From Anaerovibrio lipolyticus (GTDB taxonomy: Bacteria > Bacillota > Negativicutes > Selenomonadales > Selenomonadaceae): DNA of 64,000 bases. A program made the position numbers and the translations under genes. Shown here piece by piece: positions 36,289-46,135 of the stretch. The notes under the pieces were generated by a model. It saw only the letters and a list, made by a program, of their open reading frames with translations, searched no databases and was not told where the DNA came from. Within the stretch, counting starts at the first letter, position 1. The number at the start of each line of letters is the position of its first letter. Location of the stretch: contig NZ_JADYTY010000003.1 of the NCBI RefSeq assembly GCF_021531495.1, positions 42,851 through 106,850 on the forward strand, given 5' to 3'.

Positions 36289-37001
36289 TGAAAGTAATTT
36301 ACGCACAGAGTACCATGTATCGGAAAGCGGAATATGCTGTATTAACTCAATTTATAGAATCTGAAGGTAAAAGATTTGTACTCAAGAAAGCAGAAAATAA
36401 AAAAGCTATTTCTTTTGTTAATGGATTTGTCAAGAATTATCATGAAATGGTAAAGCAATATGGTGAAGAGCATGTGGCTAAGGGAGAGCTATTATCCCCA
36501 GGTCTTTTTAAAATGGAATATGTATATGGTGAGACGTTTGCGTATAGATGTATGAAATGTCTTCAAGATGGTGATTTTGAGAGATTTATACATAGAATAT
36601 TATATTATTATCAGCATATCCTATGCAATTATGAGGAAGATAATATATCAATAGATGGTTTTGATTTTACGTCACCTGACAGACAATATAATATTGACTT
36701 AAATCTAGGCAACATTATTTTTATTTCAGATACAGATGATTTTAAAATTATCGACTATGAGTGGTTGATACCACAGATAAGTAAACAGTTTGTTTTTTTT
36801 AGAACAATATTATCATTGTACATGGAAAAGGGTGAGATATTTGAGAAACATAATATGTCATTAGATACATTGCTTCAAGGGTGTGGCATGGATAAAAATG
36901 AAATCAATATGTTTATGAAAATGGAAGAATTGTTTTATGACAACGTGCTGGATTGGTCAACTAAGAGAAATGAAAAGGCTATGGCAGTGGTAAATTTTTG
37001 A
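36288..37001 (+). CDS. Kinase-like protein
   Basis: A 237-residue protein with remnants of a protein-kinase-like fold: EGKRFVLKKAE (possible ATP-binding lysine), MEYVYGETF, and NIDLNLGNIIF followed by FKIIDYEW, which resemble the catalytic-loop Asp/Asn and the metal-binding Asp of aminoglycoside or LPS kinases. It overlaps the methyltransferase gene upstream. It could phosphorylate a glycan end or be a pseudo-kinase. The assignment rests on these short motifs only. Confidence 0.5.
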   Translation: MKVIYAQSTMYRKAEYAVLTQFIESEGKRFVLKKAENKKAISFVNGFVKNYHEMVKQYGEEHVAKGELLSPGLFKMEYVYGETFAYRCMKCLQDGDFERFIHRILYYYQHILCNYEEDNISIDGFDFTSPDRQYNIDLNLGNIIFISDTDDFKIIDYEWLIPQISKQFVFFRTILSLYMEKGEIFEKHNMSLDTLLQGCGMDKNEINMFMKMEELFYDNVLDWSTKRNEKAMAVVNF

Positions 37002-37058
37002 CCTAAAATATTGGTAATTTGTTATGGCAAATATATTTTATTATAATGAGGTAATATT

Positions 37059-38891
37059 ATGAGCAATAATGATGTGGAAATGTTATATAATCATGTCCAA
37101 ACAATATATGAAGCAACGGAATACGGGAAAAAACTTTGTCAAGAAGATAAGGCAGAAGAGGTTCAGGAGCTGCTGAGAGATTTAAATGTGCTTGTGGATA
37201 TTGTTGAAGCTATGCTGGCACAGGATAAAGGACATTTATTACCTTTAGCTATAGTATGCTGCAAGAATATCCGTTATGCCATAGAACAATTTAATAGCAA
37301 TTCGCAAAATAGATATCGCATATTCAATATGGAATTAATGAATATGGTATGGAATCTAAGGAATATAGTGCATAAGCAATATGATATTCTCAATAATAAA
37401 GAGAATGCTAAAAGGAATCAATGTGAAATCATGAAGCATGCTATCGAAATGCATGATATGGTTAAGAAGAATAAAGCAAGAAAATTTAAATATAGGGTAT
37501 CTATAATTGTTACGGCGTATAATAAACTGGAATATACTAAAGCTGCTATTGAAAGCATATATAAGTATACAGACTTTTCCAAAGGGGATATAGAACTAAT
37601 AACCAAGAATAATGGTTCAACTGATGGAACACAGCAGTACTTTGAATCTTTGCCCAATGAAAAGAAAATTAATTACAAATATAATGCATTGGGTACATCG
37701 GAAATGGCGGAATTGTTTGAGGGAAAGTATGTAGTTGGTTTCTCCAATGATGTAGTTGCTACCCCTAATTGGTTGGAAAATTTGCTGACATGTATAGAAT
37801 CTGATGACAACATTATTTGTGCAGTGCCAACGTGTCAAGATTATGCTATATCTTGTTTTCAGGGAATACATGTTGACTACGATAATACATTTGAGGCTTT
37901 GCCACAAATGGAAGAATTCGCTCAAAGCTATAATAAAAGTAATTCCAGACTGTGGGAAGAACGACCTTTTGTTATGCCGTTTGTATCAGTAATACGAAGG
38001 GAATTATTCGAGGTTGATATACATGATCCAAGCTATACACAGGGGCAATTTATAGATGATGATGTATCAACTGTATATAGAAGATCTGGGTGGAAGCAAA
38101 TTTTAGCTAAAGATACTTTTATGCATCACTTCGGCAGTGTTACATTGAGGGATATTAATGATACGATGAACATTGATGGATTTGATAATATGCGTAAGGT
38201 ATTTTATGATAAATGGGGAATAGATGCATGGGAATCAAGAGGTACAATATCTTGTTCAAATGTTGTTTTTGATTGTTGCGATATACAAGATGATGACAAA
38301 ATTTTGTGGATTGACCCACTATTTGGGTGTAATTTCCTAGATTTTAGGAACAGGTACATAAGGAATAATAAAAATCTGGGTAATACGAAAGCAATAGTGA
38401 CTAATGCCAAATATCAAAAGGATGCAGAGGCATATTTTTCCAATGTGGTTGTAAATAAAGACGTAATAGTTGCACTTAGTAAGGATGACAGCCAATATAA
38501 TATTATTGCTATGAGTCGGCATATAAACGAAATTATAAGTAATAATTTATGGGACACAGTAATTATGCTATATGAGCATTTAGCACTCAATGGTTATTTG
38601 ATGATACCTATAAAAAATTTTTCATCAGCAAAAGAAATATATGAATTTTTATCAATAGGTAGCAATAATAAACCATTTTTTGATATAGAAAGCTATAATC
38701 ACATAGATATAGAACGTTTTATAGATATGCTAGAAAAAAATAATTTTAAATATAAAGTTTTTAGGATACTAAATGATAATGGTATTGTTGACAGAGTGAA
38801 TAATGCTATGGTTAATATGGGAATAAGTGTTGATGATACTACGTATAATACATTGAAAATAGGAATGGCTTGGTTTGTAATCAAGAGATAA
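37059..38891 (+). CDS. Large GT2 glycosyltransferase with helical N-terminus
   Basis: A 610-residue protein. An N-terminal helical region (about 1-145) is followed by a GT-A domain (about 150-400: VSIIVTAYNKLEYTKAAIESIYKY, NNGSTDGT, GFSNDVVATPNWLENLL) and a C-terminal methyltransferase-like domain without a typical SAM loop. The nucleotide-sugar motif reads ITKNNGSTDGT, which lacks the usual Asp before NNGS. The architecture extends that of the gene at 34234. It probably builds the island's glycan together with the preceding methyltransferase and kinase. Confidence 0.78.
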   Translation: MSNNDVEMLYNHVQTIYEATEYGKKLCQEDKAEEVQELLRDLNVLVDIVEAMLAQDKGHLLPLAIVCCKNIRYAIEQFNSNSQNRYRIFNMELMNMVWNLRNIVHKQYDILNNKENAKRNQCEIMKHAIEMHDMVKKNKARKFKYRVSIIVTAYNKLEYTKAAIESIYKYTDFSKGDIELITKNNGSTDGTQQYFESLPNEKKINYKYNALGTSEMAELFEGKYVVGFSNDVVATPNWLENLLTCIESDDNIICAVPTCQDYAISCFQGIHVDYDNTFEALPQMEEFAQSYNKSNSRLWEERPFVMPFVSVIRRELFEVDIHDPSYTQGQFIDDDVSTVYRRSGWKQILAKDTFMHHFGSVTLRDINDTMNIDGFDNMRKVFYDKWGIDAWESRGTISCSNVVFDCCDIQDDDKILWIDPLFGCNFLDFRNRYIRNNKNLGNTKAIVTNAKYQKDAEAYFSNVVVNKDVIVALSKDDSQYNIIAMSRHINEIISNNLWDTVIMLYEHLALNGYLMIPIKNFSSAKEIYEFLSIGSNNKPFFDIESYNHIDIERFIDMLEKNNFKYKVFRILNDNGIVDRVNNAMVNMGISVDDTTYNTLKIGMAWFVIKR

Positions 38892-38940
38892 AACAATATA
38901 TTTATTTAATTACGGCAATATAATAATGGGAGTTTTTACA

Positions 38941-39930
38941 ATGTTTAATAACAAAGCAATATTAATCACCGGTGGTACTGGTTCTTTTGGCAACAAAATG
39001 ACCAAATATCTACTTGATAACTACGATGTGAGAAAGATAGTGATTTATTCTCGGGATGAGTTTAAGCAGTGGCAGATGGCAGAGAGATTAAAGGATTATG
39101 CGGATAAGCTGCGCTTCTACATTGGGGATGTGCGGGATGCTCAGCGTCTTCATAGGGCTTTTCATGAGATTGATTACGTCATCCATGCGGCAGCGCTGAA
39201 GCAGGTGCCTGCCTGTGAGTACAATCCCAGTGAGGCGGTGAAAACCAATATTAATGGTGCTCAGAATGTTATAGACGCAGCCATTGATTGCGGAGTTAAA
39301 AAGGTGGTAGCTCTGTCCACAGACAAGGCAGTAAACCCAGTGAACCTCTATGGTGCTACCAAAATGGCCTCAGATAAGCTGTTTATTGCGGCTAATGCTT
39401 ATGCCCGTGGCCGGGAGACTTCCTTTGCTGTAGTGCGTTATGGCAATGTAGCTGGCAGTCGTGGTTCTGTAATTCCCTTTTTCCGCAGTCAGCTGGCAAA
39501 GGGTGTAGAGGAACTGCCTATTACAGATTTCCGCATGACCAGATTCTGGATTAGTTTAGAGGAAGGCGTGCAGCTGGTGGTTAAGGCTTTTGAGGAAAGT
39601 ATTGGTGGCGAAACCTATATCTCTAAAATACCATCCTTCAAGATAACGGATTTGGCCAAGGCTATGGGTGGAGATAATATCAAGTTGAAGGAAGTCGGTA
39701 TTCGTGATGGCGAAAAGCTGGATGAGTGCATGATAACCAAAACCGATGCCAAGCATACCTACGAATATGATAAGCATTATATTATCTATCCTCATGACTA
39801 TTGGTGGAATAAGAATAGCAAAAGAGTTATTACAGGCAAACCAGTACCAGATGGCTTTGAATATGATTCTGGTAAAAACACAGAATGGTTGTCTGTTGAG
39901 GATTTAAAAAAATTAGTGGATTTATTCTAA
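38941..39930 (+). CDS. pseB: UDP-GlcNAc 4,6-dehydratase (inverting), PseB
   Basis: A 329-residue extended SDR. TGGTGSFGNKM is the NAD loop, and the region HAAALKQVPACEYNPSEAVKTN is diagnostic for PseB-type inverting dehydratases; YGATK carries the catalytic Tyr and Lys. It makes the first intermediate of pseudaminic acid from UDP-GlcNAc. GGGAG lies 5 bases before the ATG at 38941. Its base use is closer to the core genome than that of the AT-rich genes to its left. The rest of the pse genes resume at 44978. Confidence 0.93.
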   Translation: MFNNKAILITGGTGSFGNKMTKYLLDNYDVRKIVIYSRDEFKQWQMAERLKDYADKLRFYIGDVRDAQRLHRAFHEIDYVIHAAALKQVPACEYNPSEAVKTNINGAQNVIDAAIDCGVKKVVALSTDKAVNPVNLYGATKMASDKLFIAANAYARGRETSFAVVRYGNVAGSRGSVIPFFRSQLAKGVEELPITDFRMTRFWISLEEGVQLVVKAFEESIGGETYISKIPSFKITDLAKAMGGDNIKLKEVGIRDGEKLDECMITKTDAKHTYEYDKHYIIYPHDYWWNKNSKRVITGKPVPDGFEYDSGKNTEWLSVEDLKKLVDLF

Positions 39931-39959
39931 AAAATTGAGATAAGAGGTTAGGCTGAATT

Positions 39960-41741
39960 ATGAAATTATCAGATTATGTTGTGGATTTTTTGCACGAAAA
40001 AGGTATAAAAGATGCATTTTTGTTGGCAGGTGGCGGAATTATGCATTTGCTGGACTCCATTGCCAAGTCAGATATAAATAAATACTACAACCTACATGAA
40101 CAGGCTTCTGCATTTGCAGCTGATGGCTATGGGCAGTTTGCCAATAAGCCTGCCTTGGTATTAGCTACTACTGGACCAGGTGCTACAAATACAATTACAG
40201 GTGTGGCATCTGCATATATTGATTCTATCCCTATGATCGTTATAACCGGTCAGGTTAAAAGAGCTGATATAACTAAAATAAAGGGTGTACGTCAGACAGG
40301 CGGACAGGAAATAGATATAGTGTCCATGGCGAAAGGTATTACAAAATATGCTAAAACTATTCTGGATGAAAACACCATAAAGTACGAATTGGAAAAGGCG
40401 TGGCATTTAGCTAATACAGGGCGTAAAGGACCTGTGCTGTTAGATATTCCTTTGGATGTTCAGGCTCAGGATATAAATCCAGATACATTGGAGAGCTATA
40501 TTGCCAAGGATCAAGAGCCTTTCGCTTCTGAGGTTGAGATACAGCAGGTTTATGAACTGTTGAAATCAGCAGAAAGACCTTGCCTACTGGTAGGTTCTGG
40601 TGTGGTATTGGCAGATGCTATGAATGATTTGATTAAATTGGTTAATGCTATGCAGATACCTACAGTTTCCTCTCAAAGAGTAAAAAGACTGTTTAGTAAG
40701 GAGAATGCGCGCTATTATTATGGCAGTGTTGGTGTAGTGGACAGCAGAGCAGGCAATTATGTATTGCAAAATTCAGATCTGTTATTGGTACTGGGGAGCG
40801 GTTTAAGGTACTATATGACTGCCTATAATGAGCCAGGATTCGCACCTAAGGCAAAAAAAATCATAGTCAATATTCATCAACCAGAAATAGAAAAGCTGAG
40901 AATGCCAGTAGAGCAGGCTGTGGTTTCTGATGCAGGTGCATTTATACGCAGCTTGTATAATTTGTATGTAAAGCAGCAGGGGACTGTTGGCAGCGAAAAA
41001 TGGCATGTATATTGTGATAGAGTACGTGATAAATACAGGTTTGATATCAATAGCTTGGAGCATGACGCGGAGAGAACAGATGGCTATTTGGTAACTAATG
41101 CCATTAATAAATATGCTGCAGATGATGATATTTTCTTTATATCTTCATCAGCCTATGATTATCCATATAATGTTTATTCAATCCATGATAATCAGGATCA
41201 AATTTGTCCAATAGGTCTGGGTAGCATGGGAGCTACTTTGCCACAGGTTATAGGTGTAGCAGCTGCGGCAGGTAAGCGTCGTGTACTAGTAGGAGAAGGT
41301 GATGGAAGCCTGCAACACAATATACAGGAGTTGGCTTTGTTGAGGACATATTCATTGCCGATAAAGCTTTTTGTGGATAATAATAGTGGCTATGCACAGA
41401 TTAGAAATATGCAAAATAGGCATTTTCATGGCAATTTAGCGGGCTGTGATGAAACCAGTGGCGTGGAATTCCCAAATCTTGAATTAATTGCCAAGGCTTA
41501 TAATATTCCATATTATTCCATAAGGACTGTAGCCGAAACTGAGGAAAAGGTTCAGAAGGCTTTGGCAGATAATGAGCCCGCTATTATCGAAATTTTTTCT
41601 AGCAAGGACACAGAAATCGTACCAATAATTAAAAGCCGTATGGGCGAAAACGGCAAAATGATTTCAGCAGCTTTGGAGGATATGTATCCGTTTGTTTCTA
41701 AGGAGGAACAGATAGAGAATATGTCCATATCTAATGAGTGA
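39960..41741 (+). CDS. Acetolactate-synthase-like TPP-dependent enzyme
   Basis: A 593-residue thiamine diphosphate enzyme with three domains. The N-terminal PYR domain has the catalytic glutamate in YNLHEQASAFAADGY. A central NAD/FAD-like domain and a C-terminal PP domain with GEGDGSLQHNIQELALLRTYSLPIKLFVDNNSGYAQ follow. It lies inside the pse cluster, so a role in a branched or acylated sugar is likelier than branched-chain amino acid synthesis. The exact donor keto acid is unknown. Confidence 0.8.
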   Translation: MKLSDYVVDFLHEKGIKDAFLLAGGGIMHLLDSIAKSDINKYYNLHEQASAFAADGYGQFANKPALVLATTGPGATNTITGVASAYIDSIPMIVITGQVKRADITKIKGVRQTGGQEIDIVSMAKGITKYAKTILDENTIKYELEKAWHLANTGRKGPVLLDIPLDVQAQDINPDTLESYIAKDQEPFASEVEIQQVYELLKSAERPCLLVGSGVVLADAMNDLIKLVNAMQIPTVSSQRVKRLFSKENARYYYGSVGVVDSRAGNYVLQNSDLLLVLGSGLRYYMTAYNEPGFAPKAKKIIVNIHQPEIEKLRMPVEQAVVSDAGAFIRSLYNLYVKQQGTVGSEKWHVYCDRVRDKYRFDINSLEHDAERTDGYLVTNAINKYAADDDIFFISSSAYDYPYNVYSIHDNQDQICPIGLGSMGATLPQVIGVAAAAGKRRVLVGEGDGSLQHNIQELALLRTYSLPIKLFVDNNSGYAQIRNMQNRHFHGNLAGCDETSGVEFPNLELIAKAYNIPYYSIRTVAETEEKVQKALADNEPAIIEIFSSKDTEIVPIIKSRMGENGKMISAALEDMYPFVSKEEQIENMSISNE

Positions 41742-41756
41742 AGGAAGATGTAAAAA

Positions 41757-42635
41757 ATGGCAGGATTGTGTCTGGGAACAGTTCAGCTGGGACAGAAATA
41801 TGGTATTAACAATCAAATAGGCCGCCAGCCAACCCATGAGGAAGCTTTTGGTATAATCCAAGCTGCAATAGATAGCGGTATAGAGTATATAGATACAGCG
41901 TCTGTATATGGTGAAGCTGAGGAACTTTTAGGAAAATTTGGGATAGGTAATTATCCTGTTAAGGTGATAACAAAGCTTTATATAAGGGAGCAAGCAGATA
42001 TAAATAATATCAAAAAGCTGGTACATAGTTCTTTGCAAAAACTAAAAATGGACTGTGTAGATGGGTATTTGCTACACAACGCAGCGGATATGTATAATGA
42101 TGTTATTATGCAGCAAATGACAGAGGTAAAAGAGTCGGGGAAGGTTAATCATATAGGTGTGTCTATATATGAGCCAGAGGATGCTATTTATGCGGCTAAG
42201 CTAAAAGAAATTGACTATATCCAGATACCATATAATGTATTTGATCAAAGATTGGATCATACGGAATTTTTTCATTTGACGAAAGAAAATGGCAAAACTG
42301 TATTTGCCAGAAGTGCTTTTTTGCAAGGACTGTTATTGAGCGATGATAAAAATATACTATTGCCGGAAGCAGCAGACAGCATAAAACTTTTTAGAGCTAT
42401 AATAGAAAAATATCATATATCACCGCAACAGGCTGCATTTTACTTTAGCTATACACATAGCAATATAGATTATGTTGTATTTGGTGTAGATACCAAGGAA
42501 CAGTTACTGAATAACCTAGCTATGGTAAATGATCTAAATGGTGATTTTATGAAATGCAGACAGGAGCTGGCAAGTAGTTTCAAGGATATGCCTAAGAAAA
42601 TTATAACGCCAAGTTTATGGAAGGAATGTTTATAG
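41757..42635 (+). CDS. Aldo/keto reductase
   Basis: A 292-residue AKR barrel. The catalytic tetrad can be read as Asp and Tyr in IDTASVYGEAEELLG, Lys in VKVITKLY and His in DGYLLHNA. It starts 15 bases after the TPP enzyme and is followed directly by a radical SAM gene. AKRs of this type are seen in other pse clusters and probably reduce a keto-sugar or keto-acid intermediate. Confidence 0.85.
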   Translation: MAGLCLGTVQLGQKYGINNQIGRQPTHEEAFGIIQAAIDSGIEYIDTASVYGEAEELLGKFGIGNYPVKVITKLYIREQADINNIKKLVHSSLQKLKMDCVDGYLLHNAADMYNDVIMQQMTEVKESGKVNHIGVSIYEPEDAIYAAKLKEIDYIQIPYNVFDQRLDHTEFFHLTKENGKTVFARSAFLQGLLLSDDKNILLPEAADSIKLFRAIIEKYHISPQQAAFYFSYTHSNIDYVVFGVDTKEQLLNNLAMVNDLNGDFMKCRQELASSFKDMPKKIITPSLWKECL

Positions 42636-43634
42636 ATGGCACAATATAATGGTAGAAGTGAACAAAAGAGAACACGGTTAGCAGATGTAATTCCTGTAAA
42701 TACTCCGTTTGTATTTGGTTTTTTTACAGGAGATATATGTAATTTCAAATGTAAGTATTGTATACAAGCATCCCTAAATAGTGGCATTGAATTGCAGGAT
42801 GAATTTTTAGATTGGTCTACCTTTATCGAGGTAGCAGATAGTCTAAAACGATTTCCTAATAGAATAAAAAAGGTTTTATTTAGCAGTATGGGTGAGCCAT
42901 TGCTGAATAAAAATCTTCCAAAAATGATAGCATACTTGAATGCAAATGATGTAGCGGATGCATATGAAATAGTTACCAACGCTTCAGTATTGACACATGA
43001 ATTATCACGACAGTTGATAGATGCAGGCCTTACTAGATTATGTGTGTCTATACAAGGTATTACAGATCAAAAATATTTAGATATTTGTCAGGCTAAAGTA
43101 AAATTTGCCAACATAGTAGATGAATTGTCTTACTTTTATAATTACATAAAGAAGAACAATAAGAATTGCGCAGTTCACATAAAAACTGTTGATATAGCTT
43201 TAGATGATGGTGAGGAAAAGAGATTTAAGGAAATTTTTGATGGTATATGTGATACTTTATTTATAGATAATGTAGTTCCATCATATCCTGGAATTGATTA
43301 CTCAGAAATGTGTAATGATAATATTGGATTGTATGGCAAAGGAACAATAGAACGAAAAGTATGTCCGAGTGTTTTTTATACATTGTATGTCCTGCCAAAC
43401 GGCGATGTAGTTACATGTTGTGATCCACCATATCCAATAATATTAGGCAACATTAAAGATGAATCCCTAATTGATATGTGGAATGGAAAAAGACGGGAAG
43501 AATTCTTAAGAATGCAGTTGCAGGGAAATAGGCATAAACATCCAGTTTGTCAAAGGTGTATTCAGCCAAATATAACAGACTTTAAAGAAGATGATTTGGA
43601 TGAAGTAGCAGAAATTCTTCTTAAGAAGATATAG
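42636..43634 (+). CDS. Radical SAM/SPASM enzyme
   Basis: A 332-residue protein. Cluster cysteines C35, C39 and C42 are in CNFKCKYC. The C-terminal SPASM-like part carries CPSVFYTLYVLPNGDVVTCCDPPYP and CQRC, which would bind auxiliary 4Fe-4S clusters. It starts on the base after the previous stop. Placement within a nucleotide-sugar pathway suggests a radical step on a sugar such as epimerisation or dehydration; there is no RiPP precursor nearby. Confidence 0.83.
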   Translation: MAQYNGRSEQKRTRLADVIPVNTPFVFGFFTGDICNFKCKYCIQASLNSGIELQDEFLDWSTFIEVADSLKRFPNRIKKVLFSSMGEPLLNKNLPKMIAYLNANDVADAYEIVTNASVLTHELSRQLIDAGLTRLCVSIQGITDQKYLDICQAKVKFANIVDELSYFYNYIKKNNKNCAVHIKTVDIALDDGEEKRFKEIFDGICDTLFIDNVVPSYPGIDYSEMCNDNIGLYGKGTIERKVCPSVFYTLYVLPNGDVVTCCDPPYPIILGNIKDESLIDMWNGKRREEFLRMQLQGNRHKHPVCQRCIQPNITDFKEDDLDEVAEILLKKI

Positions 43635-43663
43635 ATTATGACTTATTTTAGTGGTGATTAAAG

Positions 43664-44959
43664 ATGAAAGAAATAAAAAAGAGAAGCCTTAATAAATCAA
43701 ACGAATTATGGAATGAGGCACAGAATTTAATATTATCAGGGTGTCAATTATATAGCAAAGGTCCAGAGACGCACATAAAAGGGGTTTCTCCGATATATAT
43801 TGATCATGGCAAAGGTTCTCATGTATGGGATCCTGATGGCAATGAATATATTGACTATGATATGGGATTAGGCCCTATTCTTTTAGGGTATCAGTATGAG
43901 GCTGTTGATAATGCTGTAATCAAGCAATTACGCCGTGGCATGGGATATTCATTGGTAGCTCCAGAGGAGGTGGAATATGCAAGATTGTGTGTTAAGTATA
44001 TTCCAAGTGCCGAAAAAGTGAGATTTTTGAAGACTGGTTCTTCTGCAACTGAAGCAGCTATTAGAATAGCTCGTGCATATACAGGACGCAAGCATATAAT
44101 ACGGGGAGAATATCATGGCTGGCATGAGTGGACTACAGCAGCAGAGAGTGTAAGACAGGGTGGTATATTGGATGATGTTCGCCAATATGTTCACAAATTT
44201 GACTATAATGATTTGAATAAAGTGGAAGAGTATTTTGAACAATATCCAAATTCTGTAGCGGCTGTTATAACCGAGGCTGTTGAAACAGAAGAACCACAGG
44301 ATAATTTTTTGGAGAAGCTCAAGGAAATATGTCATGCCAATGGAGCATTGCTGATATTTGATGAGGTCGTTAATGGATTTAGATTTGATATAGGCGGAGC
44401 GCAGGCATACTTTGGTGTTACACCAGATTTATCTACCTTTGGAAAAGCAGCAGCCAATGGAATGCCATTATCCATTGTTGCTGGCAAGCGAGAGATAATG
44501 GATGCTGTGGATAAAAAAATATTTATATCCACTACATTTGGTGGGGATTGTATTTCTTTAGCTGCAGGTATTGCTGTTATGAAAGAGCTTGTTTCAGGTG
44601 AAGTAAATAGATCCTTGTGGGAAAAAGGAAGATATTTGCAGGACAATTTTAGACAGCTTGCCAAAGATGTGGATGTGCCTATTGATTTGCAGGGTTATCC
44701 GGTTCGCATGAGTTTATTTTACACAGATTATAATGGCAAAAAAGATTGGTTGTATAATTCTATTTTTATGCAGGAGTGTGTAAAACGAGGCGTGTTGTTA
44801 GGTTGGCATATTTTCCCTTGTTATTCACATACTAAAGAGGATTTGGATTATACCTTAAATGTATTTGAAGATGCCATGAAGGTTTATAAAAAAGCACTCA
44901 AAAGCGGAAATCCAGCAAGCTATATGGAAGGTACGCCATTAAAAATTGTGTTGGGATAA
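43664..44959 (+). CDS. Glutamate-1-semialdehyde aminomutase-like aminotransferase
   Basis: A 431-residue class III aminotransferase. It resembles HemL: GPETHIKGVSPIYIDHGKGSHVWDPDGNEYIDYDMGLGP, the FDEVVNGFR block, and the PLP lysine in TFGKAAANGMP. Its place between pseB and pseC argues against tetrapyrrole synthesis. HemL-like enzymes occur in other flagellin-sugar loci and probably aminate a modified acyl or sugar intermediate. Confidence 0.82.
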   Translation: MKEIKKRSLNKSNELWNEAQNLILSGCQLYSKGPETHIKGVSPIYIDHGKGSHVWDPDGNEYIDYDMGLGPILLGYQYEAVDNAVIKQLRRGMGYSLVAPEEVEYARLCVKYIPSAEKVRFLKTGSSATEAAIRIARAYTGRKHIIRGEYHGWHEWTTAAESVRQGGILDDVRQYVHKFDYNDLNKVEEYFEQYPNSVAAVITEAVETEEPQDNFLEKLKEICHANGALLIFDEVVNGFRFDIGGAQAYFGVTPDLSTFGKAAANGMPLSIVAGKREIMDAVDKKIFISTTFGGDCISLAAGIAVMKELVSGEVNRSLWEKGRYLQDNFRQLAKDVDVPIDLQGYPVRMSLFYTDYNGKKDWLYNSIFMQECVKRGVLLGWHIFPCYSHTKEDLDYTLNVFEDAMKVYKKALKSGNPASYMEGTPLKIVLG

Positions 44960-44977
44960 GTAGGAAAGGTATATGTT

Positions 44978-46129
44978 ATGATTTACTATGGACATCAGCA
45001 TATTACGGAAAAAGATATTCAAGCAGTAGAAAAGGTACTACGTTCTAATTACCTTACTCAGGGGCCAGTTATAGAATCCTTTGAGAAAAAGGTTGCCAAT
45101 TACTGTGGGGCAAAATATGCTGTGGCAGTGACCAATGCCACCTCAGCCTTGCATATTGCTTGTAAGGCTGCCGGTCTAGGGGAGGGGGATGTTTTGTGGA
45201 CTAGTCCGATTACTTTTACGGCTTCTGCAAACTGTGGCCGGTATTGCGGAGCTGATGTGGATTTTGTAGATATAGATGATAAAACCTACAATATAAGTGT
45301 GGCAGAGCTTCAGCATAAGCTGGAAACAGCACTACAAAAACCCAAGGTTGTTATTCCTGTCCATTTAGCGGGGCAGTCCTGTGATATGGAGGCCATCAAG
45401 GCATTAGCTGATGAATATGGCTTTAAAATAATCGAGGATGCATCCCATGCCACTGGAGCAGATTATAAGAACACTAAGGTTGGATCCTGTCGTTATTCTG
45501 ATATGACTGTTTTCAGCTTTCACCCAGTAAAAATAGTTACTACTGGTGAGGGGGGAATTGTCCTAACCAATAATAAAGAACTATATGAAAAGCTAAAGCT
45601 TTATCGCAGCCATGGCATTACCAGAGACGGTGATTTAATGACTCAGGAAGCAGATGGGCCTTGGTATTATCAGCAGATAGAATTGGGCTTTAATTATCGC
45701 ATGACGGATATGCAGGCAGCCTTGGGATGCAGTCAAATGGATTCATTAGATGAGTTTGTGGCTAGGCGCAGGTATTTGGTCAGGCGTTACAATGAGAAAC
45801 TGAAAGACTTGCCTCTTAGGACACCGTATCAAAGTGAAGATACAAATCCTTCCTGGCATATCTATATAATTAGAGTTGATTTTACCAAGGTGGTGTTAAG
45901 CAAAAAAGAAATTTTTGCTCGTATGAAGGATAGAGGTATTGCGCTGAACTTGCATTATATTCCTGTTCACACTCAGCCATATTATCGAAATTTGGGCTTT
46001 AAAAAGGGTGATTTTCCTGTTAGTGAAACATATTATGAGGAAGCCATTACCTTGCCTTTATACTATGATTTGACAGATGAGCAGCAAGATCAGATTATAC
46101 AAGCTTTGAAAGATGTGTTGCAGGGATAA
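44978..46129 (+). CDS. pseC: UDP-4-amino-4,6-dideoxy-altrosamine transaminase PseC
   Basis: A 383-residue DegT-family aminotransferase. The PLP lysine is K185 in FSFHPVKIVTTGEGG; TSPITFTASANCGRYCGA and HYIPVHTQPYYRNLGF are features of PseC. It aminates C4 of the PseB product. It is followed after 6 bases by pseG, confirming the pseudaminic context. Codon use is similar to pseB. Confidence 0.92.
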   Translation: MIYYGHQHITEKDIQAVEKVLRSNYLTQGPVIESFEKKVANYCGAKYAVAVTNATSALHIACKAAGLGEGDVLWTSPITFTASANCGRYCGADVDFVDIDDKTYNISVAELQHKLETALQKPKVVIPVHLAGQSCDMEAIKALADEYGFKIIEDASHATGADYKNTKVGSCRYSDMTVFSFHPVKIVTTGEGGIVLTNNKELYEKLKLYRSHGITRDGDLMTQEADGPWYYQQIELGFNYRMTDMQAALGCSQMDSLDEFVARRRYLVRRYNEKLKDLPLRTPYQSEDTNPSWHIYIIRVDFTKVVLSKKEIFARMKDRGIALNLHYIPVHTQPYYRNLGFKKGDFPVSETYYEEAITLPLYYDLTDEQQDQIIQALKDVLQG

Positions 46130-46135
46130 AAAAAT

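Noticed and set aside
43664..44959. Identification as hemL for tetrapyrrole synthesis
   Set aside because: The sequence is HemL-like, but it lies inside the pse cluster with no other hem gene nearby, so a sugar or acyl substrate is more likely.
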